A stretch of 13,328 nucleotides of DNA, from assembly GCA_964483045.1 (NCBI GenBank), contig CAYZZK010000013.1, positions 1 to 13,328 on the forward strand. The letters are read 5' to 3'. The DNA comes from JBBTYG01 sp964483045. GTDB taxonomy: Bacteria; Patescibacteriota; Minisyncoccia; UBA6257; 2-01-FULL-56-20. Positions 5,355-11,776 of this stretch are shown here, in pieces. Position 1 is the first letter of the stretch. Each line of letters starts with the position of its first letter. The position numbers were made by a program, and so were the translations under genes. The notes under the pieces were generated by a model. It was given only the letters and a program-made list of their open reading frames with translations. It searched no databases and had not been told where the DNA came from.

Positions 5355-6398
5355 ATGAAAAAAGCATCAAGAAAGATACGCGTGGCGATCAATGGGCTTG
5401 GCAGGATCGGGCGGGCGTTTTTGAAAGTGGCGGCGGAGCGGCCGGAGCTTGAGGTTGTGGCGGTGAACGAATTGGGAGACATGCGCAATATGGCGTACCT
5501 TTTGAAATATGACAGCGTATATGGAAAAAGCGATTTGGAAATTTCCGTTGACGAGAAAATTCCGGCGATTGTGGTCAGCGGCCAAAAAATAAAATTCTTG
5601 AGCGAGAAGGAACCGCTCAAACTTCCGTGGAAAGACTTGGCGATTGACGTGGTTGTCGAGTCCACCGGCCTATTTACGAGCTACCAAAAGGCGAAGGTGC
5701 ATCTGGACGCGGGAGCGAAACGGGTGGTGATTTCCGCGCCTGCGAAAGACGAGCCCGGAAGTACCGCGCGTGGCGAAACGGTGCTCATGGGTGTAAATGA
5801 GGAAAAACTCAAAGTATGTGAAATCAGTTCGAATGCCTCGTGCACGACAAACGCGGGCAGTCCTCTCATTGCCATTCTCGATGAAAAGCTCGGCATCGAA
5901 AAAGCGATTTTGAATACGGTGCATGCTTATACCGCGAGCCAGGCGATCGTAGACGCGCCGAATAAAAAGGATTTCCGCGAAGGCCGCGCAGGGGCGCAGA
6001 ATATCGTCCCGTCTTCAACCGGCGCGGCGATCGCAACTACGAAGGCCTATCCGTCGCTCGCGGGGAAATTCGACGGCATTTCAATTCGCGTGCCTGTCGT
6101 TGCCGGCTCAATTGTGGATGTGACGTTCATTGCGAAACGCGAAACCTCCAAAGAAGAAGTGAACCAAATTTTGAAAGCCGCAGCCGCTTCGTCACGCTGG
6201 CAAAATATTTTCGCCGTTACGGACGAGCCGCTCGTGTCGCGGGACATTTTAGGAAGTCATTATGCCTCGATCGCGGATCTCGCGCTCACGCGCGTGGTGG
6301 ATGGAAATCTGGTCAAGGTTCTCTCTTGGTATGACAACGAAATGGGGTATACGTATACGCTGGTGGATCATGTAGTTAAGGCCGGGCAGTTTGTATAA
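5355..6398 (+). CDS. gap: Glyceraldehyde-3-phosphate dehydrogenase, type I
   Basis: A 347-residue glycolytic enzyme oxidising and phosphorylating glyceraldehyde 3-phosphate with NAD(P). The Rossmann start is IRVAINGLGRIGRAF (8-22). The catalytic cysteine is C163 in SNASCTTN and the partner histidine is H190 in NTVHAYT. NIVPSSTGAA (216-225) and WYDNEMGY near the C-terminus are also family hallmarks. The full length is normal. Two features stand out. The coenzyme-ribose acidic residue region reads VNELGD rather than the common NDL, seen in some GapB-type enzymes. The residue after CTTN is alanine (CTTNAG) instead of the common cysteine. The promoter gives a leaderless transcript. The CBS-domain gene begins 4 nt after the stop, forming an operon. 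Confidence 0.96.
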   Translation: MKKASRKIRVAINGLGRIGRAFLKVAAERPELEVVAVNELGDMRNMAYLLKYDSVYGKSDLEISVDEKIPAIVVSGQKIKFLSEKEPLKLPWKDLAIDVVVESTGLFTSYQKAKVHLDAGAKRVVISAPAKDEPGSTARGETVLMGVNEEKLKVCEISSNASCTTNAGSPLIAILDEKLGIEKAILNTVHAYTASQAIVDAPNKKDFREGRAGAQNIVPSSTGAAIATTKAYPSLAGKFDGISIRVPVVAGSIVDVTFIAKRETSKEEVNQILKAAAASSRWQNIFAVTDEPLVSRDILGSHYASIADLALTRVVDGNLVKVLSWYDNEMGYTYTLVDHVVKAGQFV

Positions 6399-6402
6399 GC
6401 TC

Positions 6403-7110
6403 ATGCAGCAGTCTTCCTCGAACCGATCGTTAAAGGTGCGGGATGTAATGACCGGAAAAGTCTTTACTTTAAGTGATAGCGACGGCTTGCTCTCGGCGGT
6501 GCATCTCTTCGAAGAACACGGCTTCGCCGGCTTTCCGGTTCTCGATCGTCGCCAGAAATTGGTCGGCATACTTACCGAATACGATCTTCTCTCGCACGGC
6601 TCGGGAGTTCACATTCCCACTGTGATGGGTATTTTTAGCAGAATTTCAGTGGAGAAAAAAGATAGCGGGGAATTAAACGGTTATTTTAAAAAACTGCGGG
6701 GTATTAAGGTGAAAGACGTGATGAACAATAATCCCTTGACGATACGCGCGGACAGTCCCGCGGAAGACTTGGCTGGGGAATTTTACGAGCACCACAAGGT
6801 CAACCCGATTCTGGTTGTCGATAAAGAGGAGAATTTGGTCGGCGTCGTAAGCCGCCATGATCTTATTAGATTTTTCAATGAAAACTACTTGCGAACAGCT
6901 TCGGAGGAAACGCCGCGCGGAACCGGTACCACGAGTTTAAGCAGGCGCGAGACCGAAGGGGTTGCCGATCGCACCATATCGGAAATTTCCCATGGGTTCT
7001 CTTTAGTAAGCGCAAGGAGGCGGCTCATGTGGAAGATCATTGCGATTATTTCCTTCGTCATTGGCTTTATGGCTGCGCTCGTATGGGCTTTGCGAATAGT
7101 GTCAAGATAA
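6403..7110 (+). CDS. CBS-pair protein with C-terminal membrane anchor
   Basis: A 235-residue protein. CBS domain 1 spans about 10-64 (VRDVMTGKVFTLSDSDG, then FPVLD and LVGILTEYDLL). CBS domain 2 spans about 102-158 (VKDVMNNNPLTIRADS, then ILVVD and LVGVVSRHDLIRFF). CBS pairs typically bind adenine nucleotides or SAM and act as energy or ligand sensors. After a polar linker (165-205) a single hydrophobic segment (210-231, WKIIAIISFVIGFMAALVWAL) follows, flanked by ARRR, so the sensor is probably tail-anchored with the CBS domains in the cytoplasm. No enzymatic domain is attached. The ATG at 6403 was preferred over a TTG at 6391 that overlaps the GAPDH stop. Placement 4 nt after GAPDH suggests a link to carbon or energy status (inference). 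Confidence 0.88.
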   Translation: MQQSSSNRSLKVRDVMTGKVFTLSDSDGLLSAVHLFEEHGFAGFPVLDRRQKLVGILTEYDLLSHGSGVHIPTVMGIFSRISVEKKDSGELNGYFKKLRGIKVKDVMNNNPLTIRADSPAEDLAGEFYEHHKVNPILVVDKEENLVGVVSRHDLIRFFNENYLRTASEETPRGTGTTSLSRRETEGVADRTISEISHGFSLVSARRRLMWKIIAIISFVIGFMAALVWALRIVSR

Positions 7111-7181
7111 AATTCCGGTTATGGTGGGATGAACATGAAAGCGAGGGTGTGCATAACTCGGAACTCGAGGGGCAGGCAATT

Positions 7182-7190
7182 TGCTACTAT
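7182..7190 (+). promoter_or_regulatory. Probable extended -10 promoter of the surface-protein gene
   Basis: TGCTACTAT matches an extended -10 with one mismatch. It predicts a start near 7197 and a leader of about 70 nt before the ATG at 7270. No -35 match is evident. Confidence 0.4.
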
Positions 7191-7220
7191 TAGCGGTAAG
7201 GGAATTTCATAAATTAATAA

Positions 7221-7240
7221 CCTCGCGGCAGTGCCCGAGG
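7221..7240 (+). other. Hairpin in the surface-protein leader
   Basis: CCTCG (7221-7225) pairs with CGAGG (7236-7240), with two further GG/CC pairs after a one-base bulge. It sits 29 nt before the ATG at 7270. It is not directly followed by a T run, so it is more likely a leader structure than a terminator. The bases 7111-7184 upstream hold no terminator that I can see. Confidence 0.35.
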
Positions 7241-7269
7241 GAAAGGTCAAAATTAAATATTTTTTTCAT

Positions 7270-9164
7270 ATGAAAAAAGAAACCAACTATTTGGCTGGAG
7301 CGGTTGTTTTGGTCGCGTTTTCAACGGTGTCGCTCATGGCCGCGGTGGGGTATTACCAAAGTCAAAACGCCGTGCAGTTAACGAGCAGTTCGGCTGCGAG
7401 CGGAACTATCAGCTACATCCTTGAGCCGGGTAAATCCTATTTCTTCAAGTTGCCTGGCGGCCCTCAACTACTTACCGATCTTGATTCATATGTCAAAGAC
7501 GGAACGGGATTCGTCCAGGGAGGGTCAACGTCAGCGGATCAAATTTTAAGCCCCATATACGTGAACGGCACTGTCGGGTATCAAGTATTCTATTATAAAA
7601 ATACCGCGTTTTTCGGAGGAACTGGCTGGCGGTCAACATCTAATGTCACAATTACTGCCACCTCAACTCCCAACAATTATATTATTATCCAAAAGGTAGT
7701 AACAAACGGGCGCACGAGTGAATGGGTACCGCCTTCGGGTACTGTCTATTACGGCGACAACACCGCTGTGGGCAATGCAAATGGTGTTCGCTGGTTTACC
7801 GATTTCAAAAGCGATTATCCAGTCGGTTCTCCCCTCAACATCACCTTTCCCAACGGCGGAGAATCGTTTGCCATTAGCAGCGCCCAAATGGTCCAGTGGA
7901 ATTACACGGCAGGCAATGCAACCAGCACAGTGAGTGTCAGTCTCGTGGACCAGTCCAGCGGCTATGAAGTGGCCGTCGGCTCCCAAAGTGTCCCCGTCTC
8001 ATTCAAGAAAATCGACGTGAATTTCGGGGCGATTGGTCTCACCATCGGCCACACCTACAAAGCCAAAATAATCGGCTATGGCCTTGACCCCGCGACGGGC
8101 TTATACCGTCAGATTGCCGACTACAGCGACAACGCATTCACAGTGACGGCCGCCGGGACTGTATCGACGATCGCGCCAGTCCCTCCAGTCGGTTCTCCCC
8201 TCAACATCACCTTTCCCAACGGCGGAGAATCGTTTGCCNNNNNNNNNNNNNNNNNNNNNNNNNNNNNNNNNNNNNNNNNNNNNNNNNNNNNNNNNNNNNN
8301 NNNNNNNNNNNNNNNNNNNNNNNNNNNNNNNNNNNNNNGATTGCCGACTACAGCGACAACGCATTCACAGTGACGGCCGCCGGGACTGTATCGTATACGC
8401 TCTCGGTTGGAAAGATCGGATCAGGTACTGTCTCAAGCTCTGACGGAGCGATCTCCTGCGGTTCCGTCTGCTCCGCATCATACCCTGGATCCTCAGCTGT
8501 CACGCTCTCTGCCACTCCCGCCTCCGGCTACACCTTCTCCGGCTGGAGCGGTGCGTGCTATGGTATCGCCTCATCCATCTGTACGGTTACCGTCACAAAC
8601 AATGTCTCGGTTGGGGCCACCTTCGCCGTCATGCCCGCTACCTACGCCCTCTCCGTCAGTAAATCTCCCAATGGAGGTACGATCACCTCAAGCGACGGCT
8701 TCATAAATTGCGGCGCAATGTGCAGCAGCGCCTATAGCGCGAATACAAATATCACTTTAAGTGCTTCGGCTAGTTCCGGTTATGTCCACGCCGGCTGGTC
8801 GGTATCGGGCGCAACCGTTGTGAGTGGGTGCAGTCCTAGTGCGGCGAGCAGTTGCACCGTTTCTATGGCTGCCAATGGATCGGTCACGGCCTACTTCTCT
8901 CCCGTCGCCACTACCTATACCCTTACGGTAACTAAAACAACTCTTTACGCCTCTTCCGGAACAATTTCTTCTTCTCCCGGTGGGATTTCCTGCGGCTCCG
9001 CCTGCTCTGCTTCCTTTGCCTCGGGCACCTCCATTACCCTCACCGCCACTCCGGACGTCGGTTCCACTTTTCTTGGCTGGAGCAGTTGCCCCTTCTATTC
9101 CGGCAATACTTGTATAGTGTCTTTGACTTCCAGTCAGACAATTGGGGCGGCGTTTGCGAAGTAG
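7270..9164 (+). CDS. Repeat-containing secreted surface protein (interrupted by assembly gap)
   Basis: The ATG at 7270 opens MKKETNYLAGAVVLVAFSTV, a signal peptide or N-terminal anchor. A unique region (about 45-184) precedes a 122-residue repeat (from residue 185, GSPLNITFPNGGESFA) that resembles the KRE9/KNH-type domain often found in CPR surface proteins. A second, nucleotide-identical copy is cut by 100 N. After the gap come three divergent InlB-type repeats (8394-8627, 8643-8897, 8916-9158), each with CxxxC and C-x7-C cysteines and a GW core. Frames before and after the N run differ by one. Replacing the 100 N with the 239 nt present in copy 1 restores one frame of 677 residues, so this is not a true frameshift. 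Likely an adhesin or cell-surface structure; ligand unknown. Confidence 0.85.
7819..8184 (+). repeat. 366-bp in-frame repeat, copy 1 (complete)
   Basis: The first complete copy of a 122-codon unit that begins CCAGTCGGTTCTCCCC. It encodes a beta-rich domain starting ITFPNGGESFA, with VQWNYTAG and the AFTVTAAGTV end. The 54 visible bases at the head and 55 at the tail recur without mismatch in copy 2. Confidence 0.9.
8185..8393 (+). repeat. 366-bp repeat, copy 2 (interrupted by N run)
   Basis: The head (8185-8238) is identical to 7819-7872 and the tail (8339-8393) is identical to 8112-8166; the middle is masked by N. More than two copies could be hidden, because any whole number of 366-bp units keeps the frame. 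Confidence 0.85.
8239..8338. other. Assembly gap of 100 N
   Basis: Exactly 100 undetermined bases, the conventional placeholder for a scaffold gap of unknown size. It falls inside a near-identical tandem repeat, the expected place for short-read assembly to fail. If copy 2 equals copy 1 the true distance is 239 nt. Confidence 0.98.
8394..9158 (+). repeat. Three tandem divergent InlB-type four-cysteine repeats
   Basis: Three protein-level repeats of about 78-85 residues at 8394-8627, 8643-8897 and 8916-9158. Each follows the order Y-x-L-x-V, then CGSxC-type CxxxC, then xLxAxxxxG, GW, C-x7-C and a final A-x-F. DNA similarity is low, so these are old duplications, unlike the identical 366-bp units before them. 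Confidence 0.8.
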
Positions 9165-9262
9165 GTCGCCTTCAAATCTATCTCTTCCTATTAAAGCGGT
9201 TGGGCCACTGGGAATGGTCTGCCTATCTAGTTGTTTCCCGGTTCGCCTCGGGAGCAATGGTG

Positions 9263-9268
9263 TATAAT
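9263..9268 (+). promoter_or_regulatory. Consensus -10 of rpiB (leaderless)
   Basis: A perfect TATAAT preceded by TG, ending 7 nt before the ATG at 9276. The transcript should start at or beside the start codon. No convincing -35; the rest of 9165-9262 holds only weak inverted repeats and no clear terminator. Confidence 0.65.
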
Positions 9269-9275
9269 ACGATAA

Positions 9276-9728
9276 ATGATCATATACTTCGGCGCAGATC
9301 ATAGAGGATTCGAACTCAAAAATCATCTTCAGGAATATTTGAGAAATCAGGGATATCAGACGGCGGATTTGGGGGCGACGCAGCTTAATCCTGCCGACGA
9401 CTATCCCGGCTATGCTTCTGCGGTAGCAAAGAAAATCAGTCTCGATCCGGAGCAAAGCCGGGGAGTGTTGCTATGCGGCTCCGGAGCGGGCGTCGACATC
9501 GTGGCGAATAAGTTTCCAAACGTCCGGTCCGCGCTCGCCATTTCGCCGGATCAGGTGTACGCCGCGAGGAAAGACGACAACGTGAACGTGTTAAGTATTG
9601 CCGCGGATTTTACGAAGGCGGGCGATGCGGAAAAAATTTTACAGATCTTCATGGCGACGGTATTTTCCGGTGAGGCGAAATATCGGCGGAGATTGGAACA
9701 AATTTCGCAAATCGAAAGGGAAAAATAG
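9276..9728 (+). CDS. rpiB: Ribose-5-phosphate isomerase B family
   Basis: A 150-residue RpiB/LacAB-family isomerase, expected to interconvert ribose 5-phosphate and ribulose 5-phosphate. The N-terminus YFGADHRGFELK (4-15) carries the conserved DH pair, DDYPGYA follows at 41-47, and GVLLCGSGAGVDIVANK (63-79) contains the catalytic cysteine C67. FSGEAKYRRRLEQI (130-143) is the conserved C-terminal helix. The segment equivalent to R-x-H-N-D-A-N-V-L reads RKDDNVNVL (98-106), so the histidine that assists ring opening in the E. coli enzyme is D100. The length is normal. Promoter position predicts a leaderless message. It is followed after 48 nt by the epimerase gene that acts on its product, so the two steps are encoded together. 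Confidence 0.93.
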   Translation: MIIYFGADHRGFELKNHLQEYLRNQGYQTADLGATQLNPADDYPGYASAVAKKISLDPEQSRGVLLCGSGAGVDIVANKFPNVRSALAISPDQVYAARKDDNVNVLSIAADFTKAGDAEKILQIFMATVFSGEAKYRRRLEQISQIEREK

Positions 9729-9742
9729 AAGTTTAACATTGC

Positions 9743-9770
9743 TGTCATTTCCGCGAAAACAGAAATGACA
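9743..9770 (+). other. Hairpin between rpiB and rpe that encloses an ATG
   Basis: A perfect 9-bp stem, TGTCATTTC (9743-9751) with GAAATGACA (9762-9770), and a 10-nt loop. It contains the upstream in-frame ATG at 9765 and ends 6 nt before the ATG at 9777. No T run follows, so a terminator is less likely than a structure affecting translation or RNA processing. Confidence 0.6.
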
Positions 9771-9776
9771 AACCCT

Positions 9777-10424
9777 ATGCAAGTCATTCCCGCTTTCAAT
9801 TGTCTCGATGAGGAGTCGTTAAGCCAGTGGATCGCACGGGCGGGAGAATTTTTGCCGCCCGGGCACTGGGTTCACCTCGATATTTCGGACGGCAAATTTA
9901 CGCCGTCCGTCACATGGAACGATCCGCCGAAGTGGCAGGAACTCGCGGGGCAATACGGTTGGAATCTGGAGGTACATCTCATGGTGGAAAAACCGGAAGA
10001 GCTGCTTCGCGCGTGGCTCGAGGCGGGGGCGAAGCGCGCGGTCGTGCATATTGAGGCGATCTCTGCTGGTTCGTTCGCGGTTATTCTCGGCCTCTCGCTG
10101 CAATACAAGGCGGAAATTGTCCTTTCGTCGGGTCCGATGACACCGTTCGAAGCATTGAAACCGTATCTGCACGATGTTTCCTGGTTCCAGGTGCTCGCGG
10201 TCTACCCCGGTCTTTCGGGGCAAAAGTTTTTGCCGTTGATACTCGAAAAGGTGAAGCTTTTGCGGGCACTTCGGCCGCATGCTAAAATTGAAGTGGATGG
10301 AGGCATTAATCCCCAAACGGCCGCCTTGTGTAAAGAGGCCGGAGCGGATTTTATTGTCGCGGCGTCCTATATTTTTTGGGGGAGTGAGCCGAAGCAGGCG
10401 TATGAGGAGCTGCGGGAGATATAA
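9777..10424 (+). CDS. rpe: Ribulose-phosphate 3-epimerase
   Basis: A 215-residue TIM-barrel enzyme interconverting ribulose 5-phosphate and xylulose 5-phosphate. All four metal or catalytic positions are visible: H33 and D35 in VHLDISDG, H67 in EVHLMV and D174 in VDGGIN. The phosphate-binding PGLSGQKF (144-151) and the C-terminal AGADFIVAASYIF are typical. The N-terminus reads VIPAFNC where most family members have a serine (PSIL), and the residue before the PG loop is Y in VLAVYPG, so it is somewhat divergent. The start at 9777 matches the usual family start and avoids the ATG at 9765, which is buried in a hairpin; that would add four residues. It lies 48 nt after rpiB and probably shares its transcript. 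Confidence 0.9.
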   Translation: MQVIPAFNCLDEESLSQWIARAGEFLPPGHWVHLDISDGKFTPSVTWNDPPKWQELAGQYGWNLEVHLMVEKPEELLRAWLEAGAKRAVVHIEAISAGSFAVILGLSLQYKAEIVLSSGPMTPFEALKPYLHDVSWFQVLAVYPGLSGQKFLPLILEKVKLLRALRPHAKIEVDGGINPQTAALCKEAGADFIVAASYIFWGSEPKQAYEELREI

Positions 10425-10462
10425 TTTTCAATAAATCAATTTCCAATAAATTTTTAATCTTC

Positions 10463-10509
10463 TTAATTTTCAAATGAAAACTGAAAATTAATTTCATCGC
10501 AATGAAATT
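10463..10509 (+). promoter_or_regulatory. Overlapping hairpins covering the 10502 start codon
   Basis: Stem 1 pairs TTAATTTTCA (10463-10472) with 10482-10491. Stem 2 pairs AATTTCAT (10490-10497) with ATGAAATT (10502-10509) around CGCA, hiding the start codon. A third option pairs ATGAAA (10474-10479) with TTTCAT (10492-10497) and would free it. All are perfect but AT-rich. The surrounding 10425-10501 is about 18% G+C by hand count and shows no clear promoter. Confidence 0.45.
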
Positions 10510-10783
10510 TTTACGTTGGCCATATTGGGCCAGGGGAGGTGCTGTAGCAGTTGTAATAGTCTTATTGGGTATTATCTACCAGAATTTTGGGTCAGGGGAT
10601 TCAGAAAGTAGGGGATTTGTTTTGCTTCCTTTCTATTTCCTGATGCTCCCTATTAATTTTATCTTCGAGTTTATTCAATCGTTTGGGCAATTAGGGATTT
10701 GGGTTCTATCGATAATCTATTTCGCTACACTCGGAATGTTAATTGGTTTACTTTATGGCAAAATCAGAGGAAAATTAAAATAA
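10502..10783 (+). CDS. Small three-TM membrane protein in an AT-rich islet
   Basis: A 93-residue protein of unknown function. A basic N-terminus (MKFLRWPYWARG) leads into three hydrophobic segments: 13-29 (AVAVVIVLLGIIY), about 38-60 (GFVLLPFYFLMLPINFIF) and 65-87 (LGIWVLSIIYFATLGMLIGLL), ending in a basic tail (GKIRGKLK). A hydrophilic loop (NFGSGDSESRG) separates the first two. Positive ends suggest an N-in arrangement for the first segment. By hand count the gene is about 37% G+C, well below neighbours, and its flanks are lower still, so it may be a recent arrival or a fast-evolving gene. It sits between rpe and the transketolase gene, but I infer no metabolic role from that. No Shine-Dalgarno sequence. 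Confidence 0.75.
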   Translation: MKFLRWPYWARGGAVAVVIVLLGIIYQNFGSGDSESRGFVLLPFYFLMLPINFIFEFIQSFGQLGIWVLSIIYFATLGMLIGLLYGKIRGKLK

Positions 10784-10817
10784 AAGATCAAATATAAAAA
10801 ATTTTGAGGCGCTCTTC

Positions 10818-10826
10818 TGCTATTAT
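10818..10826 (+). promoter_or_regulatory. Extended -10 promoter of transketolase-N
   Basis: TGCTATTAT is an extended -10 with one mismatch, ending 21 nt before the ATG at 10848. The short leader has no Shine-Dalgarno sequence. Confidence 0.6.
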
Positions 10827-10847
10827 CTAATTACTATTTACTATTTC

Positions 10848-11699
10848 ATGCACGACATCACCGACAAAAAGATTCTCGCATTGGAAGAAATGGCGAACAC
10901 GCTTCGCCAGGATGTAATTAAGATTGTCTCCGGCGCGGGGTCGGGGCATATTGGCGGGCCACTCGGCATGGCAGATATTTTCGCCGCGATGTATTTTCAC
11001 ATCCTGAACCACGACCCGAAAAATCCACACTGGGAACATCGTGATCGGCTGGTGCTTTCGAATGGACACATCTGTCCCGTGCTCTATGCCGCCCTTGCGC
11101 GGTCGGGATATTTCCCAATAGAAGAACTCGCAACGCTCCGCAAGCTCGGCACGCGGCTACAAGGGCATCCCCATAGAGGAGCGCTTCCGGGCGTTGAAAC
11201 CACCTCCGGGCCGCTCGGCTCCGGAATTTCGCAGAGCATAGGCATGGCTCTCGCCGCGAATCTGGATCGAAAAACATACAGAACATATTGTCTCACTTCC
11301 GACGGAGAACACCAGGAAGGCAACACGTGGGAGGCGATCATGTTTGCCGGAAAAAATCGGTTGAGCAATCTTACCGTCATTGTGGATCGGAACAATATCC
11401 AGATAGACGGGAACACCGAAAACATCATGCCGCTTGAGCCGTTCCGCGCCAAGTATGAGTCGTTCAACTGGCACGTCATAGAGATACACGGACACGATTT
11501 TTACCAGATTATTTCGGCCGCCGCGGAGGCGCGGGCGATACGCGAGAAGCCGACGGTTGTTATCGCCCATACGATTCCCGGGAAGGGAGTAAGCTTTATG
11601 GAAAATGATTACTTGTGGCACAGCAAAGCATTCAAGCCGGGGGAAGCGGCCGCGGCGCTTGCGGAGCTCAAGGCGTATGGAAGGCAACTGCAAAAATAG
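10848..11699 (+). CDS. tktN: Transketolase, N-terminal subunit
   Basis: A 283-residue protein equal to the N-terminal, thiamine-diphosphate-binding third of transketolase, the split form known from many archaea and CPR bacteria. It shows SGAGSGHIGGPLGMADI (28-44), RDRLVLSNGHICPVLYA (65-81), GHPHR (106-110) and TSGPLGSGISQSIGMA (119-134). The ThDP/Mg motif is SDGEHQEGNTWEA (151-163) through VDRNN (179-183), where the first residue of the usual GDG is serine. PGKGVSFMEN (244-253) closes the domain. It needs a C-terminal subunit to transfer two-carbon units between sugar phosphates. That subunit is not the next gene and is absent from the rest of the window. Together with RpiB and Rpe it forms a pentose phosphate set. 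It has its own promoter. Confidence 0.93.
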   Translation: MHDITDKKILALEEMANTLRQDVIKIVSGAGSGHIGGPLGMADIFAAMYFHILNHDPKNPHWEHRDRLVLSNGHICPVLYAALARSGYFPIEELATLRKLGTRLQGHPHRGALPGVETTSGPLGSGISQSIGMALAANLDRKTYRTYCLTSDGEHQEGNTWEAIMFAGKNRLSNLTVIVDRNNIQIDGNTENIMPLEPFRAKYESFNWHVIEIHGHDFYQIISAAAEARAIREKPTVVIAHTIPGKGVSFMENDYLWHSKAFKPGEAAAALAELKAYGRQLQK

Positions 11700-11736
11700 A
11701 ATTTGAATAAATATAGATTGCAGAAATTTCCTTTTT

Positions 11737-11757
11737 AATTAATAAAAAATATTAATT
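11737..11757. other. AT-only inverted repeat after transketolase-N
   Basis: AATTAATA (11737-11744) pairs with TATTAATT (11750-11757) around five A. It lies in an AT-rich spacer between two genes. With no GC in the stem it would be a weak terminator; it could also be a promoter-region feature of the next gene, for which I find no clear -10. Confidence 0.35.
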
Positions 11758-11776
11758 TACCCAAGTACGAATCATC

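Noticed and set aside
7231..7269. GTG start 13 codons upstream of the surface-protein ATG
   Set aside because: It lies inside the leader hairpin and would put charged residues and a KYFFH stretch before a normal signal peptide starting at 7270.
7270..9164. Frameshift or pseudogene in the surface protein
   Set aside because: The frame change coincides exactly with the 100-N placeholder, and the copy 1 spacing of 239 nt restores a single frame.
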